From: Calvatia gigantea
Lineage: Eukaryota > Basidiomycota > Agaricomycetes > Agaricales > Lycoperdaceae
Length of the DNA stretch: 64,000 nt
Assembly: GCA_025093985.1 (NCBI GenBank)
Contig: JACAAK010000008.1
Coordinates: 2,108,001-2,172,000 of the forward strand
Direction: 5' to 3'
The position numbers were made by a program, and so were the translations under genes. Below the pieces are notes generated by a model. That model saw nothing but the letters and a program-made list of their open reading frames with translations. It was not told the origin of the DNA and searched no databases. Positions 51,901 to 63,123 of this stretch are shown one piece after another (position 1 is the first letter of the stretch; every line of letters begins with the position of its first letter).

Positions 51901-53464
51901 GCCCAAGTCGGCAATGCCAGAGATCCAGTGACGATATGTCAGAGGAGATAGCAGCGAAGGCTAGCGAAGATGGAGGTGAAGTCTCGAGGGGATAAGAGCA
52001 GGTGAGGTGGTAGAGGCCATTTCGTTGGAGATGTCCTTCCATAACGATTTCGGCCTTCTTGTTAATTTGGACCAATCCCCCCTTCTTTCGAATTTCGAGG
52101 CCTTTTCGATCCATTCGGCTCTCAGAAATGAGGTTGTCGTGAGCATTGGGACAGTATTTGACATCGAGGAGAGTGACGATGCGAGCAGGGCGGCCTTTCA
52201 CGGTGACGAGGAGCTTAATGTTCCCCACACCTGTGGAATGTAGCTGAGGGCCGTCGGCATTGATACCTCCAATAATATCGTTGCGAGGTGTGAATGTTGT
52301 GAATGCCAATCGTTGGTTACATATGTGTGCCGTCGCACCGCTGTCGAGAATCCAAGTGTCCGATTTCGGCTGTGAGCTGGTGGTAGCCATATAGGCTGAG
52401 TCCCCAGCAAGAGAGTTCCCCCCACTAGCCGTAGATCGATTGTCGTCCATAGTTTCATCAGCTTGAGCTTGATTAGCTCTGTGACGTGAGTTCCCTCCTT
52501 GTTTCCCCTTATTCTTCTTCTTCCTCTGGCGAGGTCCTTGACCTTCAGCCCCACCCCCTTTCGACCAACAGTCCTTCCAGTCATGACCCGAAATCTTGCA
52601 GTTCGTGCAGAAGGGTTGACCAGGTTGCTGAGTCTGATTTTGCCGATTATTGTTGTTGTTGTTCCTGGCCATAGAGCGGTATGCGAGAGCGGCAGTAGCC
52701 TGGTGATTCTTTCGAACACCATCCTCTTCGCGAATACGACGTTCGATTTCAGTGGCTGTGTAGTTTTCAGGTAGGCCAGCGAATACATAGCTCCAGTTGG
52801 GTGGCATAGATAGGCGCAGGATACAGGCGAAAAAATCGTCTCCGATGTCGCGTTTAATGGCCGCAATGTCTCGACGTAGTGTCTTCATCGTAGTGATGTG
52901 TGTGATAACATCCTCGCCGTCGACGTATTTCGTTGTGATAAGGGTGCTCAGGAGCAGAGTCCAATCCATCATAGACTGTCCCGTGAATATAGATTGAGCT
53001 TCCCCCCACATATCGGCAGCGATTTCGTGATAACCCAATTGTATCTGGATATCCTCCACCATGTTGGCTGAGAGTATGGCGCAGACAATAGCGTTTGTGC
53101 GAGCCCATCTCTCACCGTGTTCTGCGTTGTTGGTGTCACCCTGAACAGAACTGGTACAGTAGTCGTAAACGTCAAAGATTCGGAATTGAGTCCACATCTG
53201 CTGGACCCATATCTTATAGTTCGACACATTAAGTTTAACGGGGAGGTTCATCATGTATTGATAACGACTAGGCTCGATGTGAGCTACATCAAGAGTCCAA
53301 TGGACTTTGTTGGGTTTCGACGGTGCCTTCCCCCTAGGTGGTGTGCTCGGCTCCTCGTGCTTGACCGAAACGCCTGCCGAAGCCGCCGACATAGTCCTGG
53401 TATTGGACTGTCCGGTCTGACTCTCGCGACCTAAGTCTGCGGATTCAGATTGTCCGAATGGCAA
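48989..53464 (-). CDS. Ty1/copia Gag-Pol polyprotein (1491 aa), catalytic Asp changes
   Basis: Uninterrupted frame. The CCHC knuckle CTNCKISGHDWKDC lies at about residue 285. Protease WILDSGATAH is near 373. The pre-integrase HHCC region is at about 520-560. The integrase core has FRSDRGGEF and QQNGVAERFN, but its first catalytic Asp is Asn582 (HANLQGP, codon 51719-51721). RT has TYAIKFGPEGEVLRYKARLV and QDDVTGAFLHSNLD, but the YVDD box reads HVDN, with Asn1167 (codon 49964-49966) for the second Asp. RNase H has YSDASGAEDPDNRRAVTG and the C-terminal TADILTKAL. Both Asn codons can derive from GAC/GAT by G-to-A at CpG. As read, integrase and RT should be inactive despite the long open frame. 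Confidence 0.9.
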   Translation of the reverse strand: MPFGQSESADLGRESQTGQSNTRTMSAASAGVSVKHEEPSTPPRGKAPSKPNKVHWTLDVAHIEPSRYQYMMNLPVKLNVSNYKIWVQQMWTQFRIFDVYDYCTSSVQGDTNNAEHGERWARTNAIVCAILSANMVEDIQIQLGYHEIAADMWGEAQSIFTGQSMMDWTLLLSTLITTKYVDGEDVITHITTMKTLRRDIAAIKRDIGDDFFACILRLSMPPNWSYVFAGLPENYTATEIERRIREEDGVRKNHQATAALAYRSMARNNNNNNRQNQTQQPGQPFCTNCKISGHDWKDCWSKGGGAEGQGPRQRKKKNKGKQGGNSRHRANQAQADETMDDNRSTASGGNSLAGDSAYMATTSSQPKSDTWILDSGATAHICNQRLAFTTFTPRNDIIGGINADGPQLHSTGVGNIKLLVTVKGRPARIVTLLDVKYCPNAHDNLISESRMDRKGLEIRKKGGLVQINKKAEIVMEGHLQRNGLYHLTCSYPLETSPPSSLAFAAISSDISSLDLWHCRLGHLNEEYLRHLAKHQMVSGLDLKTSDRLNACAGCALGKHPQAPFPQQASRRAKRPLERLHANLQGPFSTSIEGYHHVLIVVDDFSRMGWKIFLKQKSDARQHLRDLITSLENRIGNKVVYFRSDRGGEFTGHALKSYFKDKGITHEMSAPHTPQQNGVAERFNRTTHEHALAMLKEAGMADGFWPEAHQYTSDARNRSPTKTLNHITPYQAFFNEKPSVSAFRIFGSRCHVRTPHELRRGKLDAHSIEGVFCGFDPASTSWKIWIPSKRSFQVSRDVIVYETVNHPGIDTSMPPVTSEGVNIDDPTHSRSHPNSIPIPEETGSPLPRSSPIPSDPPFTTPPSIPDPHPAPSTANPNPIPSSIPNPSEPRRTTRISRPSWIKQANEEQAVKEFEAKKQRQKIREARANRLNNPTSKYQLPPTIPEHEAVEHTPEGDLAHIAYLAAYGPVIPQSFEEAITGPDADNWWKAMREEISLHSTRGTWRAEKMPKERTAVGCRWTYAIKFGPEGEVLRYKARLVAQGFNQIPGLEYDDTFSPTTRLESIKLILHLSATLGWERAQDDVTGAFLHSNLDCIIYMKQPPGFEDGTNRALLLIRSLYGLKQAARLWYKYMVERLTSIHFKQLHTDNVVFYRKLESGTTIIAIHVDNMFSTSCSQDELKHVRSQLHKLFDMKEEDPNWLMGFLLIEDRLARTISISHCQYIDTTLKRFHMQNCHPTSLPLDPGCKLSKADGPQTKEEKQQMAKTPYRELVGALTWISLISRPDIGFAARFLAQFNSNPGPKHWKAAQHVLQYLAGTRDIVQVLGGKSKDNRHLTLTGYSDASGAEDPDNRRAVTGCVFQMGDKSIITVSKKQPTVGDSSTEREYMAGAYTVKYGLWLVQLLAELEMPVSLPITVYMDCTSSIDLTKDSRFHGRTKHIDIKHHFIHERVSDGTFTICYLSTKEMTADILTKALKEPDFIHLRSKLGLHIPSV

Positions 53465-53713
53465 CGAAAGTCTACCACCGGCGGATCCTTGGCGACCATC
53501 AGAGTCTACCTTGGATGCCTGGCTAGCTCAGGACATAACGTGGGTCTAAGAGAGGTTGCTCGGCTCGAAGGTGCTAGTATAGCAGGGGTAACGAAAACGG
53601 CGGGAAAAGAATAGGATGTTGATAGGATAACGTTGGAGGGTATAAACGAATGAGCGGCAGTTTGATAAACGAGTGAACGGGTTCAATAGGTCACGACACC
53701 GGGGCCCATAACC

Positions 53714-53984
53714 TAAAGGAAAGATATGACGCGCAGGGCTAGGATAGACCTCAGTCGACGTGGAACGAGACTAGATTAGATTGTGTAATTACCTAGGATA
53801 GACTACGGAATGAGTTAGCTAGTGTGTACAATGGAGAACGATGGTTTGCTTACCCTCAGTCGACGTGGAACGAGACTGAGGGTGTGCAAGGTATGAGGCC
53901 AGCGAATGAGTGTGATGTCACGTGATAGCGAAGTGATTATCTACTGTAAGAAAAAGATAACGGAAGTCTACCTATATTCCAACA
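53714..53984 (-). repeat. 5' LTR of nested copia element
   Basis: Identical by reading to 48711-48981. The segment 53465-53713 between it and gag is the untranslated leader. Confidence 0.85.
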
Positions 53985-54670
53985 GTTATATGTTCCCACA
54001 CTGATTTCCTTTGGGGCATCTTCTGTTAGGATTATCTTGTGGTCCCATTCAGTTCGTTCTGGGAGCTTATCAAACGTTGTTTTGTTGAATAAGTGCGTGA
54101 ATAGTTGTATGTAGTCTGGCAGGTCCTCTGGTTTAGTCGGATCTGGTTCGTCTTCTTCTTCCCATAGGTCTTCTGTGGCCATTAAGCTTCACAGTTTTTT
54201 GGTGATGGTGATGTTCTGGTGGGAAAATTGGCAATCTGGTGGACACTGGGTGAACTTGATTTCTCCATTGTTCCAGTCTACCTCCGGGTTATGTTTGACC
54301 AGCCAATCATGTCCTAGAAAGATCTCTGCTCTGTCTTGTAGTTGTACGACAGAGGCCTCGATCTGTTCTTTATGTCCCTGGATGTCGATGTTGATTGTCG
54401 TAGTTTCTGTTACTTTTCCACCTTGGTTGGGCATTCTGTCCGCATTTAGTACCATGATTTGTCATTCCAATTTCTGGGTGGGGAGTCTTTCTTTGTCTAC
54501 CAGTCTTTTGCTGATGCTGCTGGTTGTGCACCCTGAGTCTACAATGGTGTTGACTGTTATCTCCTTTTCTGCCGTTTGTATTTTTCCTTTTAGATTTAGT
54601 TCACGCTTTCTTCTCTGGGGAATCGTGTAGAATTTGTCTGATATCCTAGATACAAGTTTTTTGACTCTCG
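53985..54670 (-). pseudogene. Chromovirus protease and RT start
   Basis: Read on minus, a protease-like VDSGCTTSSISKRLVDK (about 54490-54545) is followed by a TGA near 54458. The frame then opens at 54455 (MVLNADRMPNQGG, AEIFLGHDWLVKHNPEVDW). The linker MATEDLWEEEDEPDPTKPED (54182) leads to the point of copia insertion at 53985. The pol frame continues at 48705. Confidence 0.75.
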
Positions 54671-54679
54671 AGGTAGCGC

Positions 54680-55798
<1,119 letters not shown>

Positions 55799-55874
55799 CT
55801 AGCTCCTGGGTTGCTCCTGTTCAGGCCTATTTCAGCCTACTCCTTGCAAGGTGAGATGGGGACGCTTAACCAAA

Positions 55875-56181
55875 TGTTACGACCTTAGTCTGAGTAAACC
55901 TCAGGTTGCAACTTAGGCTAAGACTTGAGGGCGAGTAAGGGAAGAGGAACTAAGTGGTTAAGCATACCAAATACAGGAGGATGTATGTATGCTTAAATAC
56001 AAGAAAACTATCCAGTTGAATGGATGGAGGTAACTACATGAAATGTCTGATGTCTATGGCATAGTAATCATGAGTCAGGGCTCGGAGATCGCACAGGCAG
56101 GAATAGGTGAAACAGATGTACAGGAGGTAGGAATGTAGATGAACATAGAGAGAGCGAAATGATTGGTGAAAGTTCACAACA
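55875..56181 (-). repeat. 5' LTR of chromovirus
   Basis: 307 bp. The element side continues TTTGGTTAAGCG (minus), a candidate primer-binding site shared with the plus-strand relative at 62445. Confidence 0.85.
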
Positions 56182-56290
56182 TGCATTTAGCAATACTAGT
56201 AGAGTTGAGGAGGTTATAGTTGTATAACAACCTGGGAGATAGTAGTCCTATAGTCCACTTGACCCCTTGTCTGTCCCATGTTGTTGATGC

Positions 56291-57022
56291 ATGCATTATG
56301 CACTGCTGTCAGACATGATGCTGAACACATTATTTCCCCATCTAGATATGTCTAAGCTGAACTCCACTCTGACAGGGTTTGTCCAAACTCCTTATGGGCA
56401 GCTTCTCATTCTCCAAGGGACAGGTAACTATACTATCTGGTCACTCTACCTTTGCTCTGCACTCATGTACATTTTCCTAAATGACTGTGAATGGACTAGG
56501 TGGAATTTCTTGGGGACTATGATAGAACTACCCCAGTTTGAACAGCTTTATATGCCAGACCATCCAGCTGTTGCCACTACCCAGACTTTGCTGGCACAAC
56601 ATTTGCATCCAGGATCTCTGATCCCGATAACTGTGAATGAGTGCTACAGCATTGGGCAAGCTAACAACCTGTACACATGTGCTCTTGGGTTGATCAAGTC
56701 AACTCTCCCCAATAGCATGTTAAAGTATACTGTATGCAATACCTGCACCCTCTGGTCATATCTTGTAAGCCAGTATGGGCTGCCTGGGCCTGTGCAGGTA
56801 TACAATGAGTTTATAAGAGCCATTATGTTAAGCCCCAGCAGCAGCAGCAGAAGCCAACTGGTGGCAACAGTGACAAGAAGCATTGCTGGCATCCTCATGG
56901 AAAGGGCAAGGGAAAAGGAAAGGAGGGAGGACAGGCCAATCAGGCCTTCTCTAGTTATGTTCAGGACATGGACTATGTGTTGCAGGCACAAGTGCTGCTG
57001 CCATCCATACATCATCTTATAG
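56291..57022 (+). pseudogene. Copia relic Gag-like region
   Basis: A 243-codon open stretch with copia Gag-like content (GTGNYTIWSLYLCSALMYIF, LGLIKSTLPNSMLKYTVCNT). The C-terminal part is basic and shifted. The following 57023-57700 holds only fragments. Confidence 0.5.
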
Positions 57023-57714
57023 AAGAGATATATTGAGCCAAGTCACCTTCCACCTCTTCCTCCTCTGCTGCCACTGGCAGCAATACCACTCTGCTCATAT
57101 CATACATCACTGTGCCCAAGTCCAAACATTGCTGTTGACCTTTGGTGAAAGCCAAGGTTACCACCTTGAAGAAGTGGGATGTGTGTAATAATGTTACCTC
57201 TTCTTCTGGTGAGAGTTCAGAGGAGATGTAGAGGAGATTCAATCTGATGGAAGTTGATGCCCCAACAGGCCCTGTCACACCATCAATGGTTATGAGGGAG
57301 GAAGATGTGATTATGTGGCCAGCACTAGTGTATAACAAACTGGCAACTATCAAGAAACCCAAGCCACTCAAGAAGAAGCTAGTACCAAAGGAAACCATTA
57401 TGTCCTCCATTAATAGCAATAATGAGATAGACTATGGATCCAATGGAGGGTGCGGGTCAGTAACTTCCTCCCAATACTACTTGCTATCTGATACTGAATC
57501 TGTGCAGTCTTGTCAATGGATGGGATAGAACAATCCAGATGCAGGAGATGTCTGCCTTAGAGCAGGATGTCCTGGAGATTCTGTGGATGAGTTGGGACAA
57601 CAAGGTTGCAGCTGAGTTTGGTACACCTACACAGATATAGCAAGTCATCTGCCTCCTGTAGGACTATATTGTAGGCATCGATGTACAGACTTTACAAACT
57701 GTAATATATGCTGG

Positions 57715-58870
57715 ATGTGCACCACTGGTGCTGTACATTCTTCTTATTCCACTAGTGTGACTAAACTGGAAAATAAGATTTGCCCACTAAACATAGTTCA
57801 GTATACAGCTGAGAAAAAGCTGCATTTGAAGCAAGAGCACAACACTCTAAACTTGCTTGAGACTTATCACATTTGTGATCTTGCTGAGTGCTTAAAATGC
57901 AGAGGAGAAGTGAACAAACATGTTGTTTATGATGTGGATTGGCTCCTTGATTCTGGAGTATTGTACCACATCACTGGTTATCTCTTTGATTTCACAGAGA
58001 TTAAGATGGGCCACTTTGGCATAATTCAAGCCACTGGCAACCAGAACTATGAAATGACAGGTCAAGGATCTGTTATCTTTCAGCATGATGTTGTAGACAG
58101 GGGAAAGACTCAAAGTGTTACTTCATGTATTGTACCAGTCTTTTACATCAAGGAAATCACAGAACAGCTTACAGTATGTCCTCAGGCCAGATCCTTTGGA
58201 CTGGACACACCCTTGAGGTGACTGTTGATGGGACCACTATCTGTGATAAATCAGGATGAGCTGTATTGTTCACCTAGCCTCATCAGTTGTTCATAAGCAA
58301 TATACATACAGTGCACACATATATCTTGCATTACAGCAAGAAGAAGCCAGTTGCATTAGTATTATGCCAACCCAATTATATCAACTGGCATTGTCAAATA
58401 GGACATCCCTTGGATCATGCACTCTCTAAGCTTTTCAAGTACATTGAGGGCATTGTATCAATTTCACCACCACCTTCCTGGAAGCCTCTATGTGATGGCT
58501 GTGCAAGGGGGAAAATGCACAATAACCCCTTTCCAGAGAACTCCATGCAAGCCACCTCAGTCTTTGAGTTATGTCACTCAGACCTGATGAAATTGCCGAT
58601 TATAAGCTACTACAAATATAAGTGGGCTATGATGTTATTAGATGACTTCTCATCTCACACACATGTTGTCCTCCTTTGAAAGAAGTCTGAGGCTCTAGAG
58701 AAGCTGATTCAGCTGATCCTTGCATTAGAGAACTCCTCTAGTATGCAGATTTGTCATTTCCACACTGATAATGGAGGAGAATATATCAACAAACATTTAA
58801 TGGCATAGTTTGCAGTGTGTGGAATTACCCACAAGACCACTGCTTCCTATGTGCTAAAGAGGCAGAAATA
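57715..58870 (+). pseudogene. Copia relic protease and integrase N-terminal part
   Basis: Protease WLLDSGVLYHITG at about 57940-57980. The pre-integrase and integrase region has WHCQIGHPLDH, CDGCARGKMHNNPF, CHSDLMKLP (first Asp), LLDDFSSHTHV and FHTDNGGEYIN (second Asp) up to about 58810. It carries in-frame stops and ends at an insertion near 58864. Confidence 0.75.
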
Positions 58871-59828
58871 GAATACTTAGTGTAATAGGGTTGTACTGCT
58901 TAGATTAAGCTGATGGAATAGATATTTAAAGATTTCTGCACAATGCAAGTTTGTGGGGAGGCAATCTGACAATATGAGGGACAATTCCACAAAATAATGC
59001 AAAACAACAACATGTAGAGAACACCAGAATAACTAACTACCTTCACTAAGAAGAGTAAAACCAAGTTACACTGTAAAAAGCGCAACTCATATCCCTTATC
59101 TAAGAAGTTAACAAGATACAGAACCTCAGGTACTCCCTAAGATTCACCCTTATCAAGTCAACAACCAGAAGCACACTGTCCTACACTTGTGGTACTCCAA
59201 GTACCAGGGTGTAGCAATGCAATACACTCTTAATCTAAGCTTACTTTGCAAGTAAGCCAAGGTCTTCTTCTTAGATTACAAAGGTCTCAACCTTAGCTCA
59301 AGTCACTTAATCCAGTTAATCTCAAAAGAACTTATTACTTTGCTTTGCTCAGGCACAATAGATCACTTTTCACTATGCTCTGAAGGCTGGGCAATGGCTA
59401 ATAGGTTTCTTGCCATGTCTGATACCTCAGAGGGGGTTTATATATTATTTGGGTGCTCGTTATGACAAGATAATGATTACATGACTAGGAACATATTATT
59501 AAGCAAGGTACAAACCAGTAGATTGGATCATGCACCAAGAGAGCTGCAACCTGTTAGATTAGTGAAACATTGGAAATACAGGAAAATCCTGGGTATCCAT
59601 TTGTTCTAGGTTGTGTTTTAGCCCATTCTCTGGGTCTGCATTCTTCTCTAAATATGTAGAACATCTAAGAATCAATGGCCATAGTGTTCTACAGTGATCA
59701 AGTACTCTTTTATTGTACTGTTGGACTCTTAGATTAGGTTGTACTACTATAGGAAGGTTCAATGTAATTGTTAGATTAGGCTTGTATGCCTTAGATTAGT
59801 GATTTTCAAGTATGAAAACAGCTTTGCT
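58864..59828. repeat. About 960-bp insertion in copia relic, unknown
   Basis: Interrupts the integrase between the KTTASYV part and HQQNG. It starts TGTAATAGG and ends GCTGTTACA, so its ends are TGTAA/TTACA, as in an LTR. The octamer TTAGATTA recurs several times inside (around 58899, 59271, 59549, 59730, 59771 and 59793). No coding frame and no clear target duplication; a solo LTR is possible. Confidence 0.4.
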
Positions 59829-59829
59829 G

Positions 59830-60557
59830 TTACAGCGCATCAGCAGAATGGGTGAGCAGAGCAACTGAACCACACTCTACATGAGAAAGCACAAGCTTTA
59901 CACTTTCAGGCATGTCTACCTAACTCATGGTAGGAGTTTGTGTTGAACACAGTGGTGCATTTATATAATTGCACACCAGTCCAGTATCTGCAGTAGAAGA
60001 CACCCTTTGAGTGTTATTTGAGGGAAAAACCAAACTTGTCCCATATCTGTGTGTTCAGATGTAGTGCATATGTATTTCTACCCAATGAAATCCACCCAAA
60101 CAAATTGACTGCAAAATCTGAGATGATGATCTTTCTTGGATATAAAGGTAGTAAAAACTACATCTTTATGTGGCATATGGTAGGCAATGTAATCTTTGTA
60201 TCACCAAATACCTTATTTGATGAGGGATATTTCCCTAAATGCATTGGTTCAGTGCCAGATAGCAGTAATCAGCCTAATTACAGAGGAGAGAGAAATCTGC
60301 CAAGAAGTGAAGAGGGTTCACCTCCTTTTCTGCCATCTTTGGATGATGCAGGAAATGTTCCACTTCCTCCATGTTCACCTCCAACTTCACATCCCAAACT
60401 GAAGTTTTCTTTGCCTACACCTCCTAAGCTCCAGCATGTTTCACTACCAGAGAGCATTTCTTCATGCACTCCTTTACTAGGGGGCCTACCTACTTCTGTA
60501 CTACCTCCAGAAAGAACAACTGTTGAGGAGGAGCAAGAAGATGACACTGAAGGCTAG
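59830..60557 (+). pseudogene. Copia relic integrase C-terminal part
   Basis: Resumes with HQQNG (the motif leading to the catalytic Glu) and continues through CLREKPNLSHICVFRCSAYV-like sequence, FLGYKGSKNYIF, then a Pro-rich linker open to 60557. Confidence 0.7.
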
Positions 60558-60983
60558 TACACAGAACAGAGAGATTGGGAAGATAATGAAAATCTTGAAA
60601 GAAAATTCCCTACCTTTACTCCAAAGCATTATGCAGTAGATCCTGAGCAAGTAAAACTGCATCATTTAGAATGACATGGCAGGCCTCCTGTTCGACCAAG
60701 AAACACTTATAGAGAGCATAGGCATTCAATTTTGATTGAAAGAGAACTCAATTGGACTTACTGACAAGAGTAGTAGAGGTGAAGGCAGCACATTTATGCC
60801 AATGCCTCTTCTGATGAGGAAATTAGAGAATGAAGAGCTTGGACTAACCATTCTGAGTATGTGAGGTGAAGGGCAATTGCTGAGCGATACCCACCACAAC
60901 TCTTTGATTTACCTTCATTTAATCTTCCTCCTCATCAGGATTTACCTCTTTTTGAGTTACTACCTTGTCTGGAACTGCTGCTC

Positions 60984-62134
60984 ATGCCTGAATGTCCTGA
61001 ATATGATCTGACATCTCACAATGCACATGACATGGACATTGACAGGCTTGTTGCTGAGGGAGGAGTAAAGTTGATTGATTTCTTAATACAAATGGTACAC
61101 AACACCAAATACAGAGAACCTAAAACTTTCTGTGATATGCTGAAGCTTCCTGAGCCTATAAAGGCAAAATGGATGGCCACATGTATTGAGGAACTTAATG
61201 TGTTAAAGAAATGCAGAATGTATGAATTAGTGGACTTGCCAAAAGGTAGGAAGACAGTGAAAAACTGTTAGGTCTTTCTCCAGAAGTTGGATGGCTACCT
61301 GTGAGCTCATCTAGTTGCAAAGGGATTCTCACAAGTCAAAGGCATTGGCTACAACAAGTTATTCAGTACAGTTGTCTACTACAAGTCAGTACATATAAGC
61401 TTCACACTCGCCACAATCCATGATTGGGATATGTATAGCATTGACATAAAAACTGCCTATCTTTATGGCAAACTGGATGAGGAGATCTACATGGAACAGC
61501 CTGAAGGATTTAAGCTTTCTGGACAGGAAGGCAAAGTGTGGAGGCTGAAGCAAGTGATCTATGGCCTTAAACAAGCTGGTTGCCAGTGGTGGAAGGAATT
61601 GCATCAATCTATGATTGAGCTGGGATTTACCTGCTACAAATCTGACTACACTGTATACTTTCACAGACATCTGAAAACCAATGAGCTAATTACTGCCATT
61701 GTCTATGTTGATGATGTGAATTTCTTGGGTACAAAGGATTCCCCCTTCCTCAAAGAGTTGAAGGGAAAATTGACCAAAAAGTGGGAATACAGAGACTATG
61801 GTCCTTGCAAAGAATTTCTTGGAATGAAAATTCAGAGGAATCACTCCAAGCATCACATCTTTATCCAACAAGTTGCATACCTTGACAAAGTCTTAGAGTG
61901 CTTCCAAGTTCCGCAGTCTGCCATGGCTAAAACACCATTACCTGCTGGCTTCCAGTTCATTACAAACAAGGGAACTGCAACAGGCCTCTTCTGTCAGAAG
62001 TACCAACAATTGGTTGGTTCTTTAATGTACTTGATAATTGCTACTAGGCCCAACATAGTCTTTGCCATAGTTAAGCTAGCACAACATACCACTAATCCTG
62101 CACCTGAGCACTATCGCATTAGAATCCACATACT
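60984..62134 (+). pseudogene. Copia relic reverse transcriptase
   Basis: The RT start is near 61155 (PIKAKWMATCIEELN). After a stop near 61269 it continues DIKTAYLYGKLDEEIYMEQP and GLKQAGCQWW. The YVDD box is intact (about 61705-61720), followed by KEFLGMKIQRN. The frame ends where the chromovirus LTR begins (62135). RNase H is missing. Confidence 0.8.
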
Positions 62135-62444
62135 TGTTGTGAACTCCACTGTTTCCATCACATCATTGTGCTACTTCCTATCTCTGTACCAACTATGTAC
62201 CTGTTTCAGTTATTCTAGTGCCAGCAATCTCCGAAGTACTGACTCATATACTACTGTGCCATAGTGATCAGACATTTCATGTAGTATCTCCATCTATTCA
62301 ACTAGATGGCCATCCCTGTATTTAAGTGTACATACATCTCTTGTATTTGGTATGCTTAACCATCTACAGTTTCTCTTTCCTTACTTGCCCTCAAGCCTTA
62401 GCCCAAGTTGTAACCTGAGAGTCAGTCAGACTAAGGTTGTAACA
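62135..62444 (+). repeat. LTR of a second chromovirus (5' LTR)
   Basis: 310 bp, TGTTGTGAAC..GTTGTAACA, related to the reverse complement of the 44572 LTR but diverged. Followed by TTTGGTTAAG, the same candidate primer-binding site. Confidence 0.75.
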
Positions 62445-62523
62445 TTTGGTTAAGTGTCTCCACCTCACCTTGCAAGGAGTAGGCTGAAATAGGCCTGAAC
62501 AAGAACAACCTAAGAGCTAGTAT

Positions 62524-63123
62524 ATGAGCTTGAACCCAGATGAATACAGAGAACCAAACCTCAAAGTCACAGATGACAAATCAGAAACATCAGATGAAGA
62601 AGAAACAGGGAACCCTGAAGTACCTGCAGGACCAGTAGAACACGACAAACCTGGAGTAAACCCAACAAGAGAAGAAGAAGTACTATCAGAACTTTTAAAT
62701 GAACTTGACTTAGCAGAAGAAGAATTAACACACCCAGAGAACCCAGCACAAGAACAGAAGAGATCAGACTCAGACAAATCAAGCTCAGAAGAAACAGAAA
62801 CAAACTCAAGCACTGACTCAGACATGACTGACAATGCTGTAGTACTTATAGCCATGTCAAGTAGGAAAGGTTTAGTACCAGACCCAGGATTTTTTAATGG
62901 AACTCATACCAAGTTCAATGATTGGTGGAGGACCATGACACTCTTCATAAAATTCAACAAAATCAGCATGGCAGATGACAAGGCTATAGTGGTCCTAGCC
63001 AGACTGTGAAGAGGAACAGCAGGAGCCTATGCAGCCATGAAAGTGCCACAAATCTTAGATGGAGAAGACTCAGTAGACTAGAAGGTGTTCTCTGAAGATT
63101 TTAGGAAAACCTTCTCTGATGAC
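62524..63123 (+). pseudogene. Chromovirus Gag, second copy, truncated
   Basis: Close to the gag at 54680-55795 ([38 protein letters not shown]). A TGA at 63007-63009 replaces the Arg of LARLRGG. After a further stop (TAG near 63079, where the sister copy has Trp) the sequence is cut at 63124. Confidence 0.8.

Larger units (their letters stand above)
48711..53984 (-). mobile_element. Ty1/copia element nested in chromovirus
   Basis: Two 271-bp LTRs (48711-48981 and 53714-53984), read as identical, with the 5-bp duplicate GTTAT at 48706-48710 and 53985-53989. On the minus strand the LTR starts TGTTGGAATA, a common copia terminus. One long gag-pol frame fills the interior. Confidence 0.9.
56187..62134 (+). 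mobile_element. Old Ty1/copia relic
   Basis: Degenerate copia element on the plus strand. Order: gag-like (from 56291), protease, integrase, then RT. It is cut by a chromovirus LTR at 62135. No LTR of its own is recognised. Stops are of all types. Confidence 0.75.
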
